From positions 249,501 to 313,500 of the forward strand of contig CAJQUW010002206.1 in assembly GCA_907163375.1 (NCBI GenBank): DNA of 64,000 bases, given 5' to 3'. The position numbers and the translations under genes are program-made. Positions within the stretch are counted from its first letter, which is position 1, and the number at the start of each line of letters is the position of its first letter. Source of the DNA: Prostheceraeus crozeri (lineage: Eukaryota; Platyhelminthes; Polycladida; Euryleptidae). The notes beneath the pieces are model-generated. The model ran no database searches. It was not told the DNA's origin and saw only the letters and a list, made by a program, of their open reading frames with translations. Below are positions 49,291 to 58,676 of this stretch, piece by piece.

Positions 49291-49374
49291 AAGGAAATCT
49301 TTAACGACAACATGACTCCTTCTCTCCCCCTGTCTCTGAGGAAAAGATTAAACGACGACCGCAAGGAAATCTTT
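49239..49374. repeat. Two 70-bp units before Penelope copy 3
   Basis: Two 70-type units, the second with the CCCCCTGTCTCTGAGGAAAA variant that also precedes copy 1, run up to AAATCTTT. Confidence 0.8.
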
Positions 49375-49844
49375 TTGACGAAAACAAGGAAAATGTTCTT
49401 TTTAGCTTTGAGCATGCAAAAAGTCAAAGGTCTTTAAGTCTTCTTCATTTTACAATAACAATATCTTCATCCAATGAAGCACGATTCGAATTCTACAAAA
49501 AAGCAGCTAAAAAGAACATTTTTGTACACTCTGATTCTCACATGCCAACTAAGACTAAAATTAATTTCATTATAAATGAAAAGAAGAGAATTTCTGATCG
49601 ATGCTCAGACGAACCAACACGCATGAAGCACAAGAAGGATTTTGACGATCTTTTGCGTACAAATGGATATAGCGAACAAATTATAAAATCTTCGGAGAGA
49701 AGAATGCAACAGCACAAAAATCAACAAAACTAAAGCGAAACAACAATCAATGGACTAATAAAAATGTTCTATATTTCCCTTTTCCATACATCTCAGATAA
49801 TACTGACTCACGGATAAAACGCGTTTTCCAAAAACACAAACTTA

Positions 49845-50267
49845 ATGTTCAACTTACAAGACGCAATAAATACACTTCGTCAACAACTGAAACGAAATGA
49901 AGTAGGTACAACACAACTATGCTCTCTTGCTAACTGTAAAATGAGAAACAAAGAATTATGCAACCAAAAAAACATTATCTACAAGATCCACTGTAACAAA
50001 TGTGATCAATTTTATATTGGCAGTACCATACGACCTCACCACGCCCGCTTTAAGGAACATACCACAAGCCCTTCATCTTCCGTGTTTAAACATATTCAAA
50101 CGTGCAAACTACAACATTCGGACATCAATATTGACATTCTGGCCCACGATCATTACAACACAAATTTGAGATTACGTGAAGCATTCATCATTAACAAATA
50201 TAAACCAACCATAAATAGTAGAACAGAACTTGACAGCTACCGTGATTTCCATTTTTACTCCCATTAA
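49845..50267 (+). CDS. GIY-YIG endonuclease domain, copy 3
   Basis: 140 codons, nearly identical to 25439-25861. It reads TLRQQLKRNE where copy 1 has THRQQ; the Leu form fits the usual Penelope linker better, so this copy looks nearer the ancestor there. YKI, YIG, Cys-x2-Cys, ARFKEH and LREAFIINKYKPTIN are all kept. The last few residues differ (HFYSH). Confidence 0.8.
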   Translation: MFNLQDAINTLRQQLKRNEVGTTQLCSLANCKMRNKELCNQKNIIYKIHCNKCDQFYIGSTIRPHHARFKEHTTSPSSSVFKHIQTCKLQHSDINIDILAHDHYNTNLRLREAFIINKYKPTINSRTELDSYRDFHFYSH

Positions 50268-50454
50268 TAACTTTATCATTTCTTCACTACATCATCTAAC
50301 ATAGAATTCATCCATCCTGTCAGGTCAATTTATTTTTGCTAGTGGTAAAGATATGTGATCCAGTACAACCTGCTCATATCTACATTCCTTCATATCATAT
50401 CATTGAAAATTATCATGTCATCTCATTGTAAATATCATTTTCAAATTCCTCATA

Positions 50455-50508
50455 CTTTTGTACCTGAAGATGATTGCTGGATGGCGATCGAAAAATTTTG
50501 CACATAAG
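50455..50508 (+). ncRNA. Hammerhead-like motif, copy 3
   Basis: Same as copy 2: CTGAAGA, the six-pair stem II, GAAA, and closing strand GCACATAAG with two mismatches. Confidence 0.35.
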
Positions 50509-50588
50509 AAAAACAATAATTAAGATCTTTAAAAACCTGACTCTTTCCGACTCAACTATTACGGAAAGATGAAACGATTATCACAAGG

Positions 50589-51130
50589 AAATCCATAACT
50601 ACAATCTGACTCCTCTACTTGTTTCTGAAGAAATATAAAACCATAGTGTGTTAATGATCTCGCTGGTTCTGTAAGAAATTCACAACTGCAATCTGACTCC
50701 TCTACTTGTTTCTGAAGAAATATAGAACCATAGTGTGTTAATGATCTCGCTGGTTCTGTACGAAATCCATAACTGCAATCTGACTCCTCTACTTGTTTCT
50801 GAAGAAATATAGAACCATAGTGTGTTAATGATCTCGCTGTTTCTGTAAGAAATTCACAACTGCAATCTGACTCCTCTACTTGTTTCTGAAGAAATATAGA
50901 ACCATAGTGTGTTAATGATCTCGCTGTTTCTGTACGAAATCCATAACTACAATCTGACTCCTCTACTTGTTTCTGAAGAAATACAGAACCATAGTGTGTT
51001 AATGATCTCGCTGTTTATGTAGGAAATCCACAACTACAATCTGACTCCTCTACTTGTTTCTGAAGAAATACAGAACCATAGTGTGTTAATGATCTCGCTG
51101 TTTATGTAGGAAATCCACAACTACAATCTG
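50589..51130. repeat. 87-bp satellite, array 3 (6 units and a part)
   Basis: Unit starts at 50589 and 51111 are exactly 6 x 87 apart. The array breaks off within a unit at ACAATCTG (51130), where single-copy-looking sequence begins about 190 bases before the end of the recombinase gene. Confidence 0.95.
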
Positions 51131-51323
51131 TCTGTATGTTTTATTTGGATTAGTGATTTTATTGTGATCGCTGAAAGTGCTTTTAAACGAATTTTGCAAA
51201 CAAATATGCAAGACTTATTGACTAACCCTTATTATCGCGACTCACTTTTAGTAGACGTACCGCGTTTGTTGCTTTCTCTGTTAAAATAGAATGTCCGTTT
51301 TAGCATTTGGAAGACTTTTGATA

Positions 51324-51482
51324 TCAATTGACTAACTTGTTTTCTGCATGCATCAACATTTTACTGACTTTGGCCAATGTTATCGACGAATCGGGAAGCC
51401 TGTAATACCTACCGTGGACATCCACTGAATGTCCTAAGTGTCGACAAAGTAATCGCAATTGCGCATCCGTATAATCTTCGGA
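51324..51482 (-). CDS. Tyrosine recombinase, last exon
   Basis: After the acceptor TTGAATTTCAG the exon reads SEDYTDAQLRLLC, then RHLGHSVDVHGRYYRLPDS, then a helix (ITLAKVSKMLMHAE) and a TGA stop. HLGHS supplies the late catalytic His region and YYRLP the nucleophilic Tyr of the family. Phase 0 fits the preceding exon exactly. It lies 194 bases from the end of the satellite. Confidence 0.7.
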   Translation of the reverse strand, partial: SEDYTDAQLRLLCRHLGHSVDVHGRYYRLPDSSITLAKVSKMLMHAENKLVN

Positions 51483-52025
51483 CTGAAATTCAACGAACAG
51501 GATTTTAATTATCTTAATAGTAATCGCGTCATTCCCTAGAACATCAAATAAAGCATTCATTTAAATATAGCCTTCAATGTATAATGTTAGACTAGGAAAA
51601 AATACTCATTGAGCAATGAGCTTTATAAATGCGAAGATTATATTGTACTCCCTTAATACACCGAGTAAGATCTTCAATGATAGTTGAAATTTGAATCACA
51701 ATTGAATACATGTACAAGGAAATGAGTACCGTAAGTAATCGCAGTATTCATGTTTCATTGATTAAATTTGCAACCATGAAACATTGCAAGGAGCTTATGG
51801 GAAAGATATATTGAAACCAGTGTTCGTTGCACTATCAACACCGTGATATTAATTGAAAAACTTTACACGTAGGCCTACATAAAATAATAATACTCTCAGT
51901 GAAAAACAGATAAAGTTGCTAATACCCATCTATCTATCATGTACGATCAAGATGAAAAGCAGCATCAAGACGATGATTTTATTTGCCAATTTAACTAAAG
52001 AATATGACTGATAAAAACAATTTAC
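51483..52025 (-). other. Intron of the recombinase gene
   Basis: 543 bases with donor CAG|GTAAAT and acceptor TTTCAG|TCC, both phase 0. Removing it joins the RKFSATTLQ end to SEDYTDAQ, which restores the expected order of catalytic boxes. Confidence 0.65.
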
Positions 52026-52625
52026 CTGTAAAGTTGTTGCAGAAAACTTGCGAAACTTCGTTGATCGCAAATTCTCCAGTCCAGCCTCGTTTGTAAGTGA
52101 ACGAAGTACATCCGTTCCTCGCAGTGGATTTCCGTTTTTGTTTGCGAAAATGTAATCATTATTTTCTTTGTCCTGGCACAGCCACTCAGTTGTCGCTACA
52201 CACTCTTTGGGAAAAATTATTGGTACAAATTTCCGTCCCTTTCCAATAACATAAAGTAGCTCTATCTCTTCCACAAGCTGCTGCTCATCATCAGAAAGTC
52301 TCTGATCTTTCGCTCCATTCTTCCATTCAGATCGTTGCTTCCAGTGGGATACTTTTACATTAGAAACTTCACCCGCTCTTCGTTTATTAAAGAAAATCAA
52401 ACGTGCGACAGTCAGCTCAGCAATGCGACGCTTATTTTCTGGTACCATTAATGTGGAATTCAACCGGCTTGACAGAAATTCTTTGAATAAAACCATATCA
52501 TCAGACGAAGGTAATTTTTGCGGAACACCTGAACTTGAACATGACATCGTCTTGAACGCATTGAAACTCAATGGTTGAAGTCTTGCAGAAATAATTTCAT
52601 CCATCTTCAGTAACTTGCGTCCCAA
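52026..52625 (-). CDS. Tyrosine recombinase, catalytic exon
   Basis: 200 codons up to the donor. ARLIFFNKRRAGEVSNVKVS (about residues 74-93) carries the first catalytic Arg and following Glu. LLYVIGKGRKFVPIIFP has the Lys of the beta turn. The stretch from NPLRGTDVLRSLTN to LRSTKFRKFSATTLQ corresponds to the HxxR-type box, here with Thr or Ser in place of His, as I recall for this family. The Met at 52625 is only the first one in frame; it follows a frame break and is unlikely to be the real start. Confidence 0.65.
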
Positions 52626-52718
52626 TTACGTCATATGTCAACCGATTGTAGAAATCTTTCAATCCTGGAGTATTGGCAAATGACAGCGATGGCAAAGTGG
52701 ATTTCTTCATGGAGGGTT

Positions 52719-53265
52719 TCACAGCGCAGGACATCGATGCCGCCAAAAGTCAGTCTTCGCATAGAATCCGAAGCAGTTAGAACAAGAAACATATAACCCG
52801 ATACAGTTTGTCATGTCAATATCTCTGGCTGGTCGTTTTACAGGAATCACAAAGCCACCAGAACGAATGGATTCACAGTTATGGATGTAATTACCCAGGT
52901 TGCGAATCACCTGGATCGCATTTTTTCTTTGTTTTGCATTCTTAGGATGAGTTATAACATCCTTGACTTTATCTTCGGACTTATGCTTTCGATATAGGTT
53001 TTCAGCGAGAGATGTTGTCCTTAGATGCATTTTACAGAAGAAGCATACATCGATCTTGTCCCATACTCTTTTATTTCCCTTTTGGTTTGTACCAGTTATA
53101 ACCAAAGAAAAATTTGAAGCTGTTTCCAACTTCGTGTCCATTGGGCACCGGGAAACGTTCCCTTGACATGAAACTTGACTCGACGATGAGGATGATTGTA
53201 CATGAGAAGATAGACCTACTTCCTCGGTCTGATGAGTAGATACTTCGGTATGAAGAGAAGAAAGC
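52719..53265 (-). CDS. Zinc-binding region of the recombinase-family gene
   Basis: The frame reads VCFFCKMHLRTTSLAENLYR, then KHKSED (CxxC with a later His), then IQVIRNLGNYIHNCES, which matches the RNxGNxxHN signature of the family. CIGLYVSCSNCFGFYAKTDF, then WRHRCPAL, gives a second CxxC...H..C cluster. The frame ends just after it; the expected continuation (VKPSMKKSTLPSLSFANTPG) lies in another frame. Upstream, the same frame is Ser-rich (HVQSSSSSSQVSCQG) back to about 53265. Confidence 0.6.
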
Positions 53266-53663
53266 TTCCGTAGTAGTATTTGACGTAGACCTCGGGCGAG
53301 AATGTTTCAGTGTTTCTTCATCAGAACCATTGATGAACCAAGTAGATGTAGATGATTCGGAGTGCGTGTCCATCTTACTATCGTCATCCGACTCTTTGAT
53401 GATGTAAGTAGACGTTGATGATTCAGAATGTGTATCAACATCATTCTCTCCATCTGAGTCTTTAATGATACAAGCTGATTCAGGATAACCACCAACTATA
53501 TTCTCTTTATCTGAGCTTTTCTTGAAACATGACAGAAGATTAGATTCATCGTAGTTTTTTCTTCTTTTCCTGGGATCGAAGATCGGAAATTGTGCAGTTT
53601 CATCCAGAGAATTATCACTTTCTGATACAACGTTGTCACAGTCGAGGTCCACATTTGCTATTG
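53265..53663 (-). CDS. Acidic N-terminal region with two internal repeats
   Basis: From the acceptor CCATTTTAG the frame reads IANVDLDCDNVVSESDNSLD and a basic patch (DPRKRRKNYDE). Two tandem copies of a roughly 26-residue unit built on DTHSESSTST follow, each followed or preceded by an I-x-x-SD acidic word. The composition is typical of a disordered N-terminal tail. It runs out of frame with the zinc region near 53260. Confidence 0.5.
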
Positions 53664-54006
53664 CTAAAATGGAATGAGAAAACATCTATTTATGTATAAA
53701 CATACAAGAGAAAAGAGGCATGCTAGTACGACATCAATTTTTTGCAAGAAATTGCATCTACCCTTGATATAACTTGAATCTTCATTTATTTATCAAACAA
53801 TGATAGAACATCAATTTATTAATCTTTCAAACTCACCAAAGCCTTACTGACTGGCTTTGTTTGACCTGGCGCTAACGGGCGTTGGTTTATTTACGATAAC
53901 TACTATTATAACTGACAGTAATATGGAGAAAAATGAATCAATTAGTGATTGGATTAAAATCCAGAACAACAGAATTGCATCCAAATTGTTTTGAAATTTC
54001 CAATGT

Positions 54007-54243
54007 ATTTTTTTAACGTCTCATACCGCATCCAAGGCAAAAGGCCATACTAGCCGAAGCTAGAGATGCGGTGTCCTTCTACAACTGGCAACTCCCACCA
54101 GGCTACCCTCAAGATAAATCTTATAGGTAACCCTTATGGTGAGAGCGGTGTTACCTCCCCAGACGGTGACTCGAACCCTCGACCTTCTGTACTATGTGAC
54201 AAAGTGTCGGTCGCTTTATCAACTGAGCCATCCTACCACCAAA
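54007..54243 (-). repeat. tRNA-derived SINE
   Basis: On the minus strand the head GGTAGGATGGCTCAGTTGAT contains an A box. GGTTCGAGTC (near 54168-54177) is a perfect B box, about 52 bases on. A non-tRNA body follows and ends in a run of seven A (54008-54015 region). A working tRNA is unlikely because the distance between the boxes is too long and the body continues for about 160 bases. Confidence 0.75.
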
Positions 54244-55414
54244 CTAAACTTCATATATATTCCATTTTCAAGCATTGCAACACATCTAACAAATTGCAAA
54301 CTTAACACTAATATCTTCTACATTATATTTTATGCACTTAAATCAGACAAATTAGACATAAGCTAAATATTGATTTTATCTTTCAGTCAGAAACAAAAAG
54401 ACGTTACTAAATCATGAGTGTGAATATAAGTAACACTCGAACTGTTGTGTCGAGAATCTCTTTTTAACAACAATTCTATAACATGAACATCTCAAACGCA
54501 AATAATTTGACATCGGAACAAATGCATGTCCATCGAATATATTTTCAAATCGATTTCACCATAGTAAACCAATAAAACATGGCATATGATTATGTTTATA
54601 TTGAGATTCGAATTGTGTACTGGCCTGTTCCTTACATCGAGGAGAAAAACAATAAATTTAGGAATCATATCAAACGTGACAATGATAATTTTTCCGAGAA
54701 AGTTAAAGTTGTCCGTCTTTAAAGCTGATAAGATCCCAAAAAATTGTTTTAATTATAATGATAAAATCGCGAATGGTGTCAAATCCAAAGTTGTGAACAT
54801 ACGTGAGTGGGACCTTGTAGCTGAAATCCAAAATGCATTTTTGAGTAAACAAGTCAACAATTGAGTGATCAACTCTGTGAGTGCAGTGGTCATAAAGCTG
54901 TCGAAATATTGAAACGTGATTGATTTCAGGTAGATCGGTTTTCTACTTTTGAAAGAATGCAATTGCTATTGATTATCGGCATTATCGACTATCGGTACGA
55001 GTGGTTAATATGACCCTTAGTAGCCAGTTTGAACATTTTTAACGTATGACTTACCAAGTGAAGATCTACAATAATTGAAAGTAGAATGATGAAAAGTGAA
55101 CCTACATATAAAAATAGTAAACCATGCTAAATATGTAATAAATATATTTATTAATTAAATAATTAAATTATTAAATTATTAAATAAATTAAATATGTAAT
55201 AATGTAAGTCAGCATCTAATAATCTTAACAATGACAAAAAGTTTTTGGCTTATATCACGATTATAACTTGAAAACTAAAAACAAATACAAAAAAATTGTG
55301 CATGAATCAAGTCAGATTCGGTCATTGTAAATTTACTGAGATTTAAGAACATAGTTAGAAGAAAAAACAAAATCACTTTTGCAAAGATTGCATTTCTTGA
55401 GTTACCCTGTCAAG
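54244..55414. other. AT-rich spacer
   Basis: The frame at 54586-54864 (92 codons) is not recognised. 55130-55200 is almost pure A/T with ATTAAATTATT repeats. No other structure was seen. Confidence 0.4.
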
Positions 55415-55479
55415 CTACAGCTTAGCTCGCTTTTGTCTTTCCTTAACTTCAGAAAGCTTTTCCGCCGCCTTCCTTTTCC
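55415..55479 (-). CDS. Candidate short terminal exon
   Basis: The minus strand reads KRKAAEKLSEVKERQKRAKL and a TAG stop, and could extend upstream in frame through CGGDSAG. It is basic and helical, GC-richer than its surroundings, and preceded by ATTCCGCAG, a weak acceptor. The family is not known. It may be the tail of a nuclear protein or a chance frame. Confidence 0.2.
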
Positions 55480-55990
55480 CTGCGGAATCCCCCCCACAGG
55501 TTGACAAAGACAATATAATACAACATCATTACTACTAAGTAGATGTAAAAAAATATCTGACCATTTTTGTGAATTTAACTGACTTTTATCTGACCGCATA
55601 CACCCTGTTGCACTAATATCAAAACAGTTACGAAATATTGGATTTCGGTCTCTATTAACGAATCGATTTCAGATAAAATAGGCTTACAAACTTAGAGACT
55701 GAAATTCAAAATATATAGTAGGCATACATAATTGACAAATGTACTACCAGGTACATTATACACATCTGATTTACCTCTTATTTGTCTTCAAAACGAGCAT
55801 GTTCTTTATCGCTAATTCCTTTGCTTTTCTCATCTGACAATAGAAGAAAATTAATGTTACAACCAAAAAATCATAATATATTTCTAGCATGTAACATAGA
55901 ATGGTATAAAATATAAACTATTGTTGATTGCATTGATCGTAACTGACTGAATGTAACTGATTTACGTGCACTTCATAACTAAACATATAG

Positions 55991-56193
55991 TTATTTATGT
56001 CGGAGTTCTCCCAATTTTCATTGTTAGTATGAAAACTTTTTTATGCTAACTTTTTTTTAGTATAAAACTCTTTTTAATGCTGAAGCCATTGTCAAACCTG
56101 TCGAATGGTTAGCGGTGCTGGTCGAAAAGTTGCAGCATTAAAAAGAAGTTTTCATACTAACAATGAAAATTGGGTGACCTCCTACATAAATAA
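55991..56193. repeat. Foldback element, 203 bp
   Basis: TTATTTATGTCGGAG and then CCCAATTTTCATTGTTAGTA, continuing to ACTT (left), are inverted at the right end, ending CCTACATAAATAA. The arms extend about 49 bases, and CTTTTTAATGCTG pairs again further in. No coding capacity. Confidence 0.65.
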
Positions 56194-56321
56194 TACATAC
56201 AACACCCAACCACAAATTATACGTTTAAACATATAAAGTGTACGAAAAATGGATTAAAATTAAATTAAACATGGAGTAATACAAAAATATGTGATGGCTG
56301 ACGGCGGGAGGACCATAATAA

Positions 56322-56600
56322 ATAATTGAAATAAATCAAAAAATATGTGTTTTTCTCTCCCGGGTAATTTAATGCCAAGAAGAATAATTTAAAATCAAGG
56401 TAAAACTATATACAGCCGACGTTTCGGGTCCAGACCCTTTCTCGAAGCAGAGATGTTAAAGTAACTTATCTCTGCCTCGAGAAAGGGTCTGGACCCGAAA
56501 CATCGGCTGTATATAGTTTTACCTTAATTTTAAATTATTCTTGTTGACATTAAATTACCCGGGAGAGAAAAACACATATTTTTTGATTTATTTCAATTAT
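56322..56600. repeat. Long near-perfect foldback, 279 bp
   Basis: The arms are about 130 bases each with only about six mismatches and a loop of under 20 bases. Outer ends are ATAATTGAAATAAATC and GATTTATTTCAATTAT. Each arm holds GGGTCTGGACCCGAAAC (right) or its inverse (left), a motif I know from tails of Penelope-like and related repeats and which resembles hammerhead stem II plus GAAA. It could be two tail copies inserted head to head, or a palindromic transposon. Confidence 0.75.
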
Positions 56601-58676
56601 ACAAAAATAATATAACAAACATATAGTAGCTAGCTTAATTGAATGTTCGATTAAGACCAGTGTTGACACAGTAGCAAAATTGAGAAAAATCCGCCGATTA
56701 CTTATAGAATAAAATGATGAACTGAAAAAAGTACTCGTTAAATTTATCAATATCATAATTTTAATCAAAAATGGAACCTAAATTGCGCAGCTCACATTCA
56801 CAATTCATTCTAATAACAATAAAACCCATTTGATAGGACTTCGCTAAAATATCATCATTTTTACGGTTGCCGGCAAATGTCAAGTTAAATGGACGGCAGG
56901 AAAACCCAAGTTTTATTTTTTATCACACTTCCTGTAGCCTAACCCACTCTGCCGTTAGACCCGTTTTGGGAATATTGTCATTCAGTAGCGTAGCCGAGGG
57001 GGGAGCGCGGAATGTTCCCTCCTACTAGTCATGTCATCGACAAAATGACAGTCATAATTAATCATAAAGCATAATTAATTTAGTAGGCTACATTCTTGAA
57101 AGCAGTTGGCCCAAGTCCCTTTTAAAGTTTTAGTTTTAGGCAAACAATTCGCTAACTAAAGATCTCTATCAAATGCCTTATTATATATAGGCCTATTCAA
57201 TCTCCTGGTATCCACATTTTAAATTTATGTGATAAATCTTTGCATCCGAATATCTAAAAACTTCTAAAACTCTTCGCAACATTTCCTATTTCCAATTCAA
57301 CATAAGAACGTTTATTCAGTTGTATGAAGAGACTAAAAACCTATCTCCGTTCCACAATGAAGGAATCTCTTTTAGCACTGATGTCTATTCACAAAGAAAT
57401 TAGGTCAGACTACAATGAATACATGAAAGTGTACGCTCGTAAATACTCACCAAAGATGAGGATTCAGTGACGGTGAGTCAGATGATTTGTTCATTCAAAA
57501 AGACAGTAAAATATACCCTACACTGATAATTCTCAAAAACATGTATTACTTCAGAATCTAAAATCTAAGCTACCTATATATCGACAAAATGATTCATATT
57601 TAGAATTATGTTCCTAATTATTGTAATTATGAAACGCAAATGTAAGAATTCAACAAAAATAATAAAAACACGAAAATACATAATAAATATACAAGAGTAC
57701 ATGGGCGTATACGTAATACATCCGTTTCTATAAAGTATTTAATAGGTAATGAGTAACGAATTATAAATACTATAGACCTGGTATGCCCCCCTCTAACAAA
57801 TTTTGGCTGTTGTCACTGTTGTCATTTACAATAAGTTGCATCAAGTATATATTAAAATAATGATCAGGTTGATATGAAATAATTTTATTTTATCATTACA
57901 ATATTGAATACAAAATATTTCTTATTTATCATTACAATATGAAATATATAACAGATGACGTTATTCATAACAGTAAAGGAAATCTAACGTTCAGAATCAA
58001 CATCATGTTAACTGGATTGAAACAGTCGATAAATCAAAAATATTTAAAGTTGATGCAATAAATATTGAATGCATTTAAAGTATGATTTCAACCACTAGAA
58101 ATAATTTGAAGTTTGAGATAATATTTCATATAGAGTAGCACATGTCTTATTGAACTATTCCTCGGTGAAACGATAATAACTTATTATTGCAATGAACTTA
58201 AATGTTTTTATAAATATATTTTGCCCAATTCGTATATTCTTTGGCATTTATAATGAAAAAATTGTATTTTTCATATACATATTCATTTTACTGACAATCC
58301 ATTACAAATTTTTGGATACTAAGAAAAAAATTTGATACACGTAACATTAAGCAGTTTTTGGTACCTAAATCAATAAAATTCATGTTCATGTCTTGATGAA
58401 ATTTGATATCGCATCACATTTATAGTGAAAGTTGACTAAAAATTTAAATTTAAAAATCTCCATGTTGGAAATGATCAGTTTCATCAATATTACTTCTACC
58501 TCATTTGTTTAGCTTCATGATAGTCAATACATAGTCAAAGTTTTCTATTTGTACCTAGAAATGGGAGAAATGTCATCCATAGCCATCAGAATTCGATGCT
58601 CGCATCAGATTCAGAGCGCGCATCATATTGCAATATAATATTTCCTCAATCGCATCAGATTACAGCATTTACGCCC
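56601..58676. other. AT-rich spacer
   Basis: GTAGCGTAGCCGAGGGGGGA near 56986-57006 resembles a word common in animal transposon ends, but no partner end is seen. No frame of note. Confidence 0.4.

Larger units (their letters stand above)
49375..50522 (+). mobile_element. Penelope-like 3' part, copy 3
   Basis: Same layout as copy 1: RT C-terminal part to 49733, linker in another frame, GIY-YIG domain, 3' tail. It is flanked by ATCTTT on both sides. It differs from copy 1 by scattered substitutions and shares its frame disruptions, so both descend from one defective parent. Confidence 0.8.
51324..53663 (-). pseudogene. Zinc-finger/tyrosine-recombinase family gene, partly broken
   Basis: Minus-strand gene in at least three parts: an acidic Ser/Thr-rich N-terminal region, a Cys/His zinc-binding region, and a tyrosine-recombinase domain split by an intron. 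I recognise the layout from many unnamed invertebrate proteins that join a CxxC...RKH finger and a GNY.HN motif to a phage-integrase-like domain. The role in the animal is unknown; such proteins may derive from Crypton-like elements. The 3' half is well kept (splice sites, active-site residues). The 5' half needs frame changes near 53260, 52720 and 52625, and a piece of the usual middle region seems missing. An AG acceptor just before 53663 suggests a further upstream exon. It is either a decaying gene or one with assembly errors. Confidence 0.65.

Noticed and set aside
26183-51130. CRISPR-like array
   Set aside because: Units are contiguous without spacers, the unit is far too long, and the context is animal nuclear DNA.
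24061-51130. Telomeric origin of the repeat field
   Set aside because: No TTAGGG-type runs were seen anywhere; the Penelope link alone is too weak to claim a telomere.
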